Positions 1 through 6,678 of a stretch of DNA of 61,634 nt are shown here, one piece after another. The DNA lies in assembly GCA_031553885.1 (NCBI GenBank), contig JAVBKV010000008.1, positions 1 to 61,634 on the forward strand, written 5' to 3'. Both the position numbers and the translations under genes were made by a program. The stretch comes from JAVBKV01 sp031553885. Lineage in GTDB: Bacteria; Bacteroidota; Bacteroidia; Bacteroidales; Azobacteroidaceae. Position 1 is the first letter of the stretch. Each line of letters begins with the position of its first letter. The notes under the pieces are model-generated. The model did no database searches. It was not told the DNA's origin and was given only the letters and a program-made list of their open reading frames with translations.

Positions 1-60
1 CTACAGCCTAAAGTATGCAAAAAAAGGGAGATAAAAGGAATGTAATAACCTGAAAACAGA

Positions 61-114
61 AATAGTCGAAAAAAAAGCATGAATGATGAATCTATTGCTC
101 TTTTTTCGACTATT
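61..114. terminator. Hairpin terminator, possibly bidirectional
   Basis: A perfect 14-bp inverted repeat (AATAGTCGAAAAAA at 61-74, its complement at 101-114) encloses a 26-base loop. T-runs at both ends would suit intrinsic termination in either direction. It lies downstream of the minus-strand carboxyltransferase gene and could also end a plus-strand gene lying left of the window. Confidence 0.6.
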
Positions 115-151
115 TTATTGGTCTTTTAGCGAATTGGCCTCGAGATGGAGC

Positions 152-239
152 TAGGAGTTAAAAGTTAAGAATTAAGAGTTAAGAGATGAATCAGGCAGAA
201 AGCAACTCTTAACTCTTAATTCTTAACTTTTAACTCCTA
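152..239. repeat. 34-bp perfect inverted repeat at a gene 3' end
   Basis: Arms 152-185 and 206-239 are perfect reverse complements, built from reiterated AGTTAAGAATTAAGAGTTAA-like words, with a 20-base loop. The right arm contains the TAG stop codon (237-239) of the carboxyltransferase gene. Similar purine-arm repeats occur at 6253-6307, 9080-9177 and 34821-34894, with single arms near 4556, 18550, 28960 and 35767. It may act as a terminator or 3'-end stabiliser, but its regularity and dispersal suggest a repeat family. Confidence 0.8.
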
Positions 240-2018
240 ATTAATAAACGCCAGTATCTCTCCTTTTTGTACCTGAGCGCCTTGTTTGACATAAGTCCCG
301 ACAATAGTGCCTTCATAGCCTACTTGTACCGGCTCTATGCCGTAGTAGTTCTGGATGTAGCACAAATTATCGTTGGCTTTGATCGTAGCGCCTTCAAACG
401 GTGCGGTAGATGCGTCCATCATGTCGTATTGCCAGATAACCTGCCCTTTGCATGGAGCATGTATCGGTTTTGCATTGGGATAGTTAGCCGTAATTTCTTC
501 AAAATTGAACATCGGAATTTCCACAACCGGTCGTTTAATGATAATCGGGGCACCCGCTTTTTCTTTGGCTTGTTCCAATTCCTGGTTAAAGCGGTTTTTA
601 GCAGCTCCGGATTTCAGATCCCGGTACTGGCGTTCATGCATGGCAAATTCGAATAATTCTTCCTGATCAGTTCCTTCGTCCCAACCGTTTTCAATCATTT
701 CCTTACGGAATCGTTCCAACTCATCAGGGAAAGCATCCTGAGGATTTCCTTCGTAGAATTCATAGCTGTTGGCTTTTGCCAATTCGATGATTTCAGGAGC
801 TAATGCCCCCGGAAGTTTACCTGTTTTTCCCAGAATCATATTCCAGCTATCTTTATCGATCATAGAAAAACGAGGTTCATTTTTTGCAGCGGCAAAGATA
901 TTCATCAGGGCGATGTTTTTTACGTATTGGCTGAAAGGTGTTACCAGCGGAGGATATCCCAACATGGGCCATACGTCTTCAACTTCTTTGAACAATTGTA
1001 CTACCAGATTATTGAGAGTAACCTCTTTTTTCCCTTGTTGACGAAGGGCCAGGTTGATTGCATTGTGCATTCCTTTCAAGTCAGCCATCATGGATCCCAT
1101 CATACCTCCGGGAAGTCCACAACCTACCAGAAGGGAAGTCATGATTTTGTTACTCGGGTCAATAAAGAATCCCAGGAAGTCGTCGATAAAACTTTGAGTC
1201 AGCCGGCGTGCCTCCATGTAAGCGTCCATCTTGATTTCAGGGACCAGGAATCCGGCATCTTTCAGCATGGCCTGAATGGTGATCACATCCGGGTGTACCA
1301 TTCCCCAGGAAAGAGGCTCCATGGCTACGTCCAGGATATCCACACCGTTTTGTGCGGCTTCCATCATGGATGCAACCGAAAATCCGGGCCCTGTGTGACC
1401 GTGATATTGGATTGTAATTTTCGGATGCCTTGTTTTTATTCCTTTGATGATTTGTCCGATGCTGTATGGACGGCCGATACCGGCCATGTCTTTCAGGCAG
1501 ATTTCTTCGGCTCCGGCTTCAATGAGTTGTTCGGCCAGGTTGACATAATACTCCACTGTATGTAATGGAGAATAGGTGATACATAAAGCAGCCTGGGGAA
1601 TCATACCGCCTTCCTTGGCGTATTGAATCGACGGAATGATATTCCGGAGGTCATTTAATCCGCAAAAAATACGGGTAATATCTACTCCCTGGGCATGTTT
1701 TACCTTGTACATCAGTTTTCGGACATCGGCAGGAACCGGATACATACGAAGGCCATTGAGTCCGCGATCCAACATGTGGGTTTGAATACCGGCTTTGTTA
1801 AAGGGTGCCGTGAATTCCCGTACGGCAATATTCGGATTTTCTCCGTACAGTAAATTTACCTGTTCAAAAGCTCCTCCGTTGGTCTCTATGCGGGCAAAGC
1901 AATTCATCTCTATAATAACCGGCGCTATTTGTTTTAATTGATCCACCCGGGGTTGATATTTGCCGGATGACTGCCACATATCCCGGTATACCAAACTCAA
2001 TTTTATTTCCTTTGCCAT
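237..2018 (-). CDS. Carboxyltransferase subunit (oxaloacetate decarboxylase alpha / pyruvate carboxylase B type)
   Basis: This 593-residue protein belongs to the HMGL-like carboxyltransferase family that moves CO2 between biotin and a 2-oxoacid such as pyruvate/oxaloacetate. Visible motifs are RDMWQS (residues 12-17), KDMAG with the carboxylation lysine at 176, and the metal ligands HGH at 206-208. After a helical middle region, residues 508-593 form a lipoyl/biotinyl-like fold. Where biotin carriers have AMKM, this protein reads NYYG (557-560), so the biotinylated lysine is absent and a separate carrier is probably needed. No biotin carboxylase or carrier gene is in the window. The partner membrane subunit OadB lies 17 kb away. 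Whether it works as a decarboxylase or in a carboxylase cannot be told from sequence. Confidence 0.88.
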   Translation of the reverse strand: MAKEIKLSLVYRDMWQSSGKYQPRVDQLKQIAPVIIEMNCFARIETNGGAFEQVNLLYGENPNIAVREFTAPFNKAGIQTHMLDRGLNGLRMYPVPADVRKLMYKVKHAQGVDITRIFCGLNDLRNIIPSIQYAKEGGMIPQAALCITYSPLHTVEYYVNLAEQLIEAGAEEICLKDMAGIGRPYSIGQIIKGIKTRHPKITIQYHGHTGPGFSVASMMEAAQNGVDILDVAMEPLSWGMVHPDVITIQAMLKDAGFLVPEIKMDAYMEARRLTQSFIDDFLGFFIDPSNKIMTSLLVGCGLPGGMMGSMMADLKGMHNAINLALRQQGKKEVTLNNLVVQLFKEVEDVWPMLGYPPLVTPFSQYVKNIALMNIFAAAKNEPRFSMIDKDSWNMILGKTGKLPGALAPEIIELAKANSYEFYEGNPQDAFPDELERFRKEMIENGWDEGTDQEELFEFAMHERQYRDLKSGAAKNRFNQELEQAKEKAGAPIIIKRPVVEIPMFNFEEITANYPNAKPIHAPCKGQVIWQYDMMDASTAPFEGATIKANDNLCYIQNYYGIEPVQVGYEGTIVGTYVKQGAQVQKGEILAFIN

Positions 2019-2082
2019 AACTGTGTTTATTTTACTGAATTTCTTTTTAATATAAAACGGATAAATAAGCGAAAATGCTATA

Positions 2083-2090
2083 CAAATGTA
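2083..2090 (-). promoter_or_regulatory. -7 element for the carboxyltransferase gene
   Basis: On the minus strand the sequence reads TACATTTG, a full match to the Bacteroidota TAnnTTTG -7 element, about 65 bases upstream of the start codon at 2018. I see no clear TTTG -33 element at the usual distance, so the call rests on the -7 match and position. Confidence 0.5.
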
Positions 2091-2242
2091 TCGATTTTAT
2101 TTCGATTTTATTCTTATTTAATAGCAATAAATTTATGTTAAATAGCAGATTTGTTGAGTTATAAAAAAAAAGCCTTATAGTGTGTGAAAAACTTATAAAT
2201 AAGAAGTCATCTTGACTTTTCGGGTTTAAATACTAAATAAAA

Positions 2243-2293
2243 GAGGGAAACGTTTTATGTATAGCAAAAAACATAAAAAATAACGTTCCCCTC
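2243..2293 (+). promoter_or_regulatory. Hairpin abutting the transposase start codon
   Basis: GAGGGAAACGTT (2243-2254) pairs with AACGTTCCCCTC (2282-2293) with one mismatch. TTATGT/ACATAA (2255-2260 with 2271-2276) extends the stem. The right arm ends at the base before the ATG at 2294. By analogy with IS10, such a fold could hide the start codon in read-through transcripts. That role is inferred. Confidence 0.55.
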
Positions 2294-3127
2294 ATGTACC
2301 AAGTACTTGACAAAAGTACGATAAATTTGGAAATAATACCCTATTTATCTGTAGCCAAACGCGGCTTTAAGACAAAGAGTTGTCTGATAGAAGTCGTAAA
2401 TTGTATTCTCTACAAGTTGAAAACAGGCTGTCAATGGCATATGTTGCCGTTAAAGAGTTTGTTTTCGGAAGTGGTTCTAAGTTATAAGACCGTTTTTGGT
2501 CATTTTCGTAAATGGAGTAAAGATGGTAGTTGGAAACAGGCTTGGATAAAACAGCTATATGATAAAAAATCCTATTTGGATTTATCAAGCACATCTATTG
2601 ATGGAAGTCATTCCACAGCTCTTCGCGGAGGTGAAGAGGTTGCTTATCAGGGAAGGAAAAAGAGAAAGACAACGAATGCCCTTTATTTTACAGACCGGCA
2701 AGGCTTGCCTTTAGCTATGTCTTCTCCTATAGCAGGTAATCATCATGATTTGTATCAGATAAAAGACAGTTTAGAAGAAATGTTTGAAGTCTTAAACAAG
2801 GCAAATATCCCTTTGGATGGACTTTTCGTTAATGCTGACTCGGGATTTGACTCAAAAGGCTTCAGGGAAACATGCCTGAAAGCGGGAATCTATCCTAATG
2901 TGGCGCTCAACTATCGAAACGGGGACAATAATGATGAAGATTATGTGTTGGATGAAATCCTTTACAAAGAAAGATTTGCCATTGAAAGAACCAATGCATG
3001 GATGGATAGTTTCAGGTCAATCCTTAATCGATTTGATTATACTGCATCCAGTTGGGAATCTTTCAATTACATCGCTTTCTTCGTGATTTTAATAAGAAAA
3101 ATACAAAAAATCAAAAAGTCAAGATGA
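2294..3127 (+). CDS. IS5-family DDE transposase
   Basis: This 277-residue protein cuts and joins the ends of the surrounding element. The N-terminal part (about residues 10-85) resembles the IS5-group DNA-binding domain DUF4096, with a CQWHMLP segment at residues 46-52. The catalytic part shows DDE candidates D103 (in SIDGSHS), D182 (in NADSGFD) and E231 (in IERTNAWMD). YREK-like spacing is present in the C-terminal helix. The length is normal for a single-frame IS5 transposase and no frameshift is seen. The gene fills the element; its leader holds a strong hairpin. Confidence 0.92.
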   Translation: MYQVLDKSTINLEIIPYLSVAKRGFKTKSCLIEVVNCILYKLKTGCQWHMLPLKSLFSEVVLSYKTVFGHFRKWSKDGSWKQAWIKQLYDKKSYLDLSSTSIDGSHSTALRGGEEVAYQGRKKRKTTNALYFTDRQGLPLAMSSPIAGNHHDLYQIKDSLEEMFEVLNKANIPLDGLFVNADSGFDSKGFRETCLKAGIYPNVALNYRNGDNNDEDYVLDEILYKERFAIERTNAWMDSFRSILNRFDYTASSWESFNYIAFFVILIRKIQKIKKSR

Positions 3128-3243
3128 CTTCAATACTGAAAAACGATATTCTGATAATAATAAATGTTATTTTCTTTTAATTTATAAAACTACACAGATT
3201 GTTAGGATTTGTGCAATTTTTCTTACAAACATTTTTTTTAATA

Positions 3244-4515
3244 TTAAAATAAAGCATGAGAAGGAAAGTCGATATTTAATTGACCGGTATCTTTTTTCTT
3301 TTGAACAGGTTCGGAGAGTATTTTTCTCAGGTATTCGGGTTTTGTCTCCTGAACGGTAAAAGTGGTTAATTCGTTACAGGTAATAAAATACTTTGCACGC
3401 TTCATGACCACACCCATTTTTTTCAGGTTTTCCGAATTCAGGCGTCCATAACGACGGGATGTGATAATTAAATTGGCAGACTTTACGCCCACTCCGGGAA
3501 TCCGTAGTATCAATTCATAATCAGCCGTATTCACATCGACCGGAAACAATTCGGGATGGCGAAGCGCATATGCGAGTTTCGGATCGATATCCAGCTCTAA
3601 ATCCGGATGGGATTCATCGACGATTTCATTGACATTAAATTGATAGAAACGCATCAGCCAGTCAGCCTGGTACAAGCGGTGTTCCCGTACCAATGGGGGA
3701 GTTGTGAGTGCGGGTAAACGTTTGTCATAATCGTTAACAGGTATGAATCCTGAATAATAGACCCGTTTCATGGCCGGTCGATGGTACATGGCCGAAGCCA
3801 GGTTTAATATTTGTTTGTCGTTTTCGGGAGTTGCTCCGATAACCATTTGTGTGCTTTGTCCGGCAGGAGCAAACCGGGGAGCGTGCCGGAATTTCTTTCG
3901 GTCTTCCTTGCTTTCTAAAAATCCCTGCTGGATGTAATGCATCGGCTTGAATACGCTCTGGTAATCCTTGTCGGGCGCCAGGAGTTTCAGGCTTTCTTCT
4001 GTGGGAATCTCAATGTTGACACTCAAACGATCTGCATACAATCCGGCTTCAGCTACTAACTCCCGACTGGCTCCCGGAATACTTTTCAAGTGAATATAAC
4101 CGTTATACCGGTGCGTCAGGCGCAATTCTTTGGCTACCCGGACCAGGCGTTCCATCGTATAATCTGGGTTTCGGACAACTCCTGAACTGAGGAATAATCC
4201 TTCGATATAATTTCTCCGGTAGAATTCAATAGTCAGTTCTACTAATTCGGAAACACTGAATGTAGCGCGGGGAACATCATTACTTTTCCGGTTGACGCAA
4301 TAGGCGCAGTCGTACATGCAGTGATTGGTCAGCATGATTTTTAACAGGGATATGCAACGTCCGTCTTCTGCAAAACTGTGGCAGATTCCCCAACCGGCAG
4401 CTGATCCCAGACTTTTACCGGGATTTTTTCTGGTTGTTCCGCTGGAGGCACAGGAAACATCGTATTTTGCAGCTTCTGCCAGCGTTTTAAGTTTATCGAA
4501 AATCTGGGGATTCAT
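3244..4515 (-). CDS. Putative DNA modification/repair radical SAM protein
   Basis: This 423-residue protein is a radical SAM enzyme. The [4Fe-4S] cysteines are C66, C70 and C73 (CMYDCAYC), followed by a TIM-barrel-like region. Near residues 340-365 there is a helix-hairpin-helix segment (ILRIPGVGVKSANLII), a DNA-binding motif. This combination matches the family annotated as putative DNA modification/repair radical SAM protein (TIGR03916). Its substrate is unknown. In many genomes it is encoded next to a partner related to uracil-DNA glycosylases (TIGR03915). No such partner is adjacent here: the next gene downstream is the IS5 element. The start is the only ATG that precedes the conserved N-terminus. 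Confidence 0.85.
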   Translation of the reverse strand: MNPQIFDKLKTLAEAAKYDVSCASSGTTRKNPGKSLGSAAGWGICHSFAEDGRCISLLKIMLTNHCMYDCAYCVNRKSNDVPRATFSVSELVELTIEFYRRNYIEGLFLSSGVVRNPDYTMERLVRVAKELRLTHRYNGYIHLKSIPGASRELVAEAGLYADRLSVNIEIPTEESLKLLAPDKDYQSVFKPMHYIQQGFLESKEDRKKFRHAPRFAPAGQSTQMVIGATPENDKQILNLASAMYHRPAMKRVYYSGFIPVNDYDKRLPALTTPPLVREHRLYQADWLMRFYQFNVNEIVDESHPDLELDIDPKLAYALRHPELFPVDVNTADYELILRIPGVGVKSANLIITSRRYGRLNSENLKKMGVVMKRAKYFITCNELTTFTVQETKPEYLRKILSEPVQKKKDTGQLNIDFPSHALF

Positions 4516-4756
4516 AAAGACAAAGGTACAAAAAAATCAGAAACCACCAGGAAAAATTGAGAATTGAAAATGGAGAGTTGAGAATTAAATAAAGGAGCGA
4601 TTGTGGTTGATTATTTAAAAGGATTGTCGGATGATTATCCTAACGTATCCCGCGGTTATTGGCTCCGCCGAACGTTGTTTCATATTTGCCAGCTTCGCGG
4701 ACATGCGGCGGAACAATATCCGAGATTCATTTATTTAATCATAACAGTAAAATATG
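4516..4756. other. Intergenic region with a possible gene remnant
   Basis: No convincing gene is seen. There is one arm of the purine-rich repeat family at about 4556-4586. A locally GC-rich patch at 4645-4720 contains TCCGCCG and CGGCGGA as inverted copies. A 58-codon reading frame starts at GTG 4603 behind AAAGGAG (4591-4597) and ends at 4779; only its first 45 codons lie in the GC-rich patch, the rest running into AT-rich control DNA. This could be a decayed gene fragment; I do not recognise the product. Confidence 0.35.
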
Positions 4757-4770
4757 TGAACGTTTGTTCA
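4757..4770. promoter_or_regulatory. TetR-type operator, copy 1
   Basis: TGAACGTTTGTTCA, with perfect TGAAC/GTTCA half-sites. The identical 14-mer recurs at 5534-5547, and the same half-sites at 4888-4901 and 5569-5582. The TTTG inside it could serve as a -33 element for a weak TTAATTTG -7 at 4785-4792. Confidence 0.7.
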
Positions 4771-4852
4771 TTTTGTTGATATTTTTAATTTGCTGTATAT
4801 TAAATTGTTGTATTGTTTTTGTTATGTGTTTTATATTTTTTAACAAAATAAA

Positions 4853-4884
4853 TTTGGAGGAAGTATTAAATTGACTCACCTTTG
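4853..4884 (+). promoter_or_regulatory. Promoter of the efflux repressor gene
   Basis: TTTG at 4853-4856 and CACCTTTG at 4877-4884 (one mismatch to TAnnTTTG) are 20 bases apart. Transcription would start near 4891, inside the operator that begins four bases downstream, which suggests autorepression. Confidence 0.6.
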
Positions 4885-4887
4885 CAG

Positions 4888-4901
4888 TGAACAATCGTTC
4901 A
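4888..4901. promoter_or_regulatory. TetR-type operator, copy 2
   Basis: TGAACAATCGTTCA lies at the predicted start site of the repressor gene. Binding here would block initiation. Confidence 0.7.
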
Positions 4902-4916
4902 TTATTATTTCAGGTT

Positions 4917-5513
4917 ATGCAGGACAGAAAAGAATACATATTGGAAAAGGCGTTTGAAGTATTCATGGCCAAAGGCTATGACAGCGTATCCATGACTGTG
5001 TTGCAGCAGGAGTTGAAAATGTCCCGTGGAGCGATGTACCGTTATTATGATGGTAAAGACGATTTATTCAAAGCGGTGGTCGATCGCTTTCTGATAGGGT
5101 TAATGGATTTTATTCGTCCTGGTTTCAAGGAAAATGCAACTGTATCTGAAAGAATCGAACAAAGTTATCAGACGCTGAAAAAGATAGGCGCTCATTTTGA
5201 TAAGATAGAAAGCATTCAGGTCGTGTTTTTGAACTATACAGCTCTTGTAATTCAAGCTGCCAAGCATTACCCCGGTTTTATTGAACGAATGAAAAGTTAT
5301 AAAGAAACCGAAACGAAGAATTGGCAACGTGCGATTGAGAATAGTATAAAAAAAGGAGAAGTAAGAAAGGATGTAAATGTAAAAATAATGGCTCAGATCT
5401 TTGCCAAAGCGGTTGATATGAATGATCCGGATAAACCGGGTGGAAGTTTTTCTAAAGCTTCGGAAGATACGAAAAGAATGATGAATTATATTTATTCCCT
5501 GATTAAGGTATAA
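4917..5513 (+). CDS. TetR/AcrR-family repressor of the efflux operon
   Basis: This 198-residue regulator starts MQDRKEYILEKAF. The N-terminal TetR helix-turn-helix is clear (FMAKGYDSVSMTVLQQELKM followed by SRGAMYRYYDGKDDLF). The ligand-binding half is typically divergent, so the inducer cannot be named. A GTG at 4887 is in frame, but it lies upstream of the predicted transcription start and inside an operator, so I chose the ATG at 4917. It precedes the efflux genes in the same direction, with operators before itself and before the next gene. It probably represses both until a toxic compound or bile-like ligand binds. Confidence 0.88.
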   Translation: MQDRKEYILEKAFEVFMAKGYDSVSMTVLQQELKMSRGAMYRYYDGKDDLFKAVVDRFLIGLMDFIRPGFKENATVSERIEQSYQTLKKIGAHFDKIESIQVVFLNYTALVIQAAKHYPGFIERMKSYKETETKNWQRAIENSIKKGEVRKDVNVKIMAQIFAKAVDMNDPDKPGGSFSKASEDTKRMMNYIYSLIKV

Positions 5514-5533
5514 GATTTTTTTTGACAAGATCA

Positions 5534-5582
5534 TGAACGTTTGTTCATTTTTTTTTAGGCCTAGAAGGTGAACGATCGTTCA
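5534..5582. promoter_or_regulatory. Tandem TetR-type operators before the efflux operon
   Basis: Two palindromes, TGAACGTTTGTTCA (5534-5547) and TGAACGATCGTTCA (5569-5582), lie 35 bp centre to centre. The first contains a possible -33 TTTG (5540-5543). The -7 element is not a good match (TAGAAGGTG at 5562-5570), so the promoter is placed only by analogy with the repressor gene. Confidence 0.68.
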
Positions 5583-5634
5583 ATTAAAAATCAAATAACT
5601 CATTTATTAATAAAAAACTAAAGAATTGTGAATT

Positions 5635-6246
5635 ATGAAAAAGATTGTTTTAATATTAGCTGTTTCATTAGGTTTAAATGTCGCACAAATGAATGCTCAA
5701 GCAATATCCGGAGGTGTTAAAGCCAATGCGAATATGTCTAATTTCTTATTGACCGACATGGGAAATGCAGAAAGTACTATGAAAATAGGCGCTTCGTTGG
5801 GTGGATTTATGAAAGTGGAATTCAGCGAAAATTTCGCTTTACAACCGGAATTGATGTTCCACTACAAATCTTCGGAAATGAAATCATCCGAAAATAAAAC
5901 GGATTATGAATACTGGGGCGCTGAAATTCCTATTTACGCTGTGGGGCAAATGAAAATGGGCAATGGTAAAGGATTCATCGGTGTTGGTCCGTATGTGGGA
6001 TTTGGATTGGATGCTAAATTCAAGAGTGGAGATATTGATCTGTATGGAAAAGACGAAGCAACAAATAAAGCGGAAATGAATCGTTGGGATTTCGGAGTAG
6101 GAGCTATCATCGGTTATGAATTTAAAAACGGCTTCATGATCAATGCCGGTTATCAAATGGGATTGATCGACAACCTGGATGCAAGTAAGGACTATGCAAC
6201 CATGCGGCCGCAAACGGTCAGCCTGGGAGTTGGATTCAAGTTTTAA
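5635..6246 (+). CDS. Outer-membrane beta-barrel protein
   Basis: This 203-residue protein begins with a signal peptide (MKKIVLILAVSLGLNVAQ, cleavage near NAQA). It then shows alternating hydrophobic strands typical of small PorT/OMP_b-brl_2 barrels, with glycine-rich turns such as FIGVGPYVGFGLD. It ends in a terminal aromatic (GVGFKF), the usual outer-membrane insertion signal. No enzymatic function is suggested. It is the first gene after the double operator and probably the first of the efflux operon. Such barrels often respond to envelope stress, but a role in transport here is only inferred. Confidence 0.75.
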   Translation: MKKIVLILAVSLGLNVAQMNAQAISGGVKANANMSNFLLTDMGNAESTMKIGASLGGFMKVEFSENFALQPELMFHYKSSEMKSSENKTDYEYWGAEIPIYAVGQMKMGNGKGFIGVGPYVGFGLDAKFKSGDIDLYGKDEATNKAEMNRWDFGVGAIIGYEFKNGFMINAGYQMGLIDNLDASKDYATMRPQTVSLGVGFKF

Positions 6247-6252
6247 TGAATG

Positions 6253-6307
6253 GAGAATGGAGAGTGGAGAATTACTTATCATTCTCAATTCTCCACTCTC
6301 CATTCTC
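6253..6307. repeat. 21-bp perfect inverted repeat (purine-arm family)
   Basis: Arms 6253-6273 and 6287-6307 are perfect reverse complements built from GAGAATGGAGAGTGGAGAAT words. It lies just after the barrel gene's stop codon, inside the operon. It may tune expression of the first gene relative to the downstream genes. Confidence 0.75.
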
Positions 6308-6325
6308 AACTAAAAAGTTTGTACC

Positions 6326-6628
6326 ATGAAAAAGAAAATTGCGATACCGACCCAGAAGGGTAAACTGAGTAAAGGGATATCTGAACATACAATGTTCAAT
6401 ATTTTCGAAATGGAAAATGGAAAAGTGGTCCGGTTTGAACAGGAAAAACCAAAAGAGGTAAGTTTCAACTACACATCTTTATGGTTGTCATGTAAAAAAA
6501 TAACAGAACTGTACATTGATGAAATAGCCGATGAATTGAAAGAAATGCTGGTGAGATTAGGCATTATCGTCAAGCAAAAGGAGGAGTTGGCAACCAATGA
6601 ATTTTTCAATCGCCTTATTTTTGATTAA
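6326..6628 (+). CDS. NifX/NifB-like (dinitrogenase Fe-Mo cofactor domain) small protein
   Basis: This 100-residue protein starts KKKIAIPTQKGKLSKGISEH and has an early beta strand FNIFEMENGKV. That pattern resembles the dinitrogenase iron-molybdenum cofactor domain, which in many non-nitrogen-fixing bacteria is a stand-alone protein of unknown role. The usual central GxxPxxAxxxL part is poorly conserved, and C-terminal helices replace it, so this is a divergent member. It lies between the barrel and TolC genes of the efflux operon. Its link to efflux is unknown; it might sense or bind a metal or small ligand. Confidence 0.6.
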   Translation: MKKKIAIPTQKGKLSKGISEHTMFNIFEMENGKVVRFEQEKPKEVSFNYTSLWLSCKKITELYIDEIADELKEMLVRLGIIVKQKEELATNEFFNRLIFD

Positions 6629-6678
6629 AACAATAAATTCTTTGTACGGTAAGGTCTGCCGTAATAATTAGTAATAAA

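Larger units (their letters stand above)
2204..3130 (+). mobile_element. IS5-type insertion sequence, apparently intact
   Basis: The element is 927 bp with 17-bp perfect terminal inverted repeats (2204-2220 and 3114-3130, outer bases AAGTCATCTTGACTTTT). It carries one transposase gene whose stop codon lies inside the right repeat. Each tip is itself nearly palindromic (AAGTCA-3 nt-TGACTT). No target-site duplication is obvious next to the tips. It sits between two minus-strand genes and interrupts no recognisable ORF. Confidence 0.88.

Noticed and set aside
927..1565. Plus-strand 212-codon ORF
   Set aside because: It lies wholly antisense to the carboxyltransferase gene, whose motifs are clear. 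The antisense product has no domain.
4659..4874. 71-codon plus-strand ORF before the repressor
   Set aside because: It runs through two different base compositions and into the operator/promoter region, and the product has no recognisable feature beyond a hydrophobic run.
5100..5534. 144-codon minus-strand ORF
   Set aside because: It is antisense to the TetR gene and includes an operator at its upstream end. No domain.
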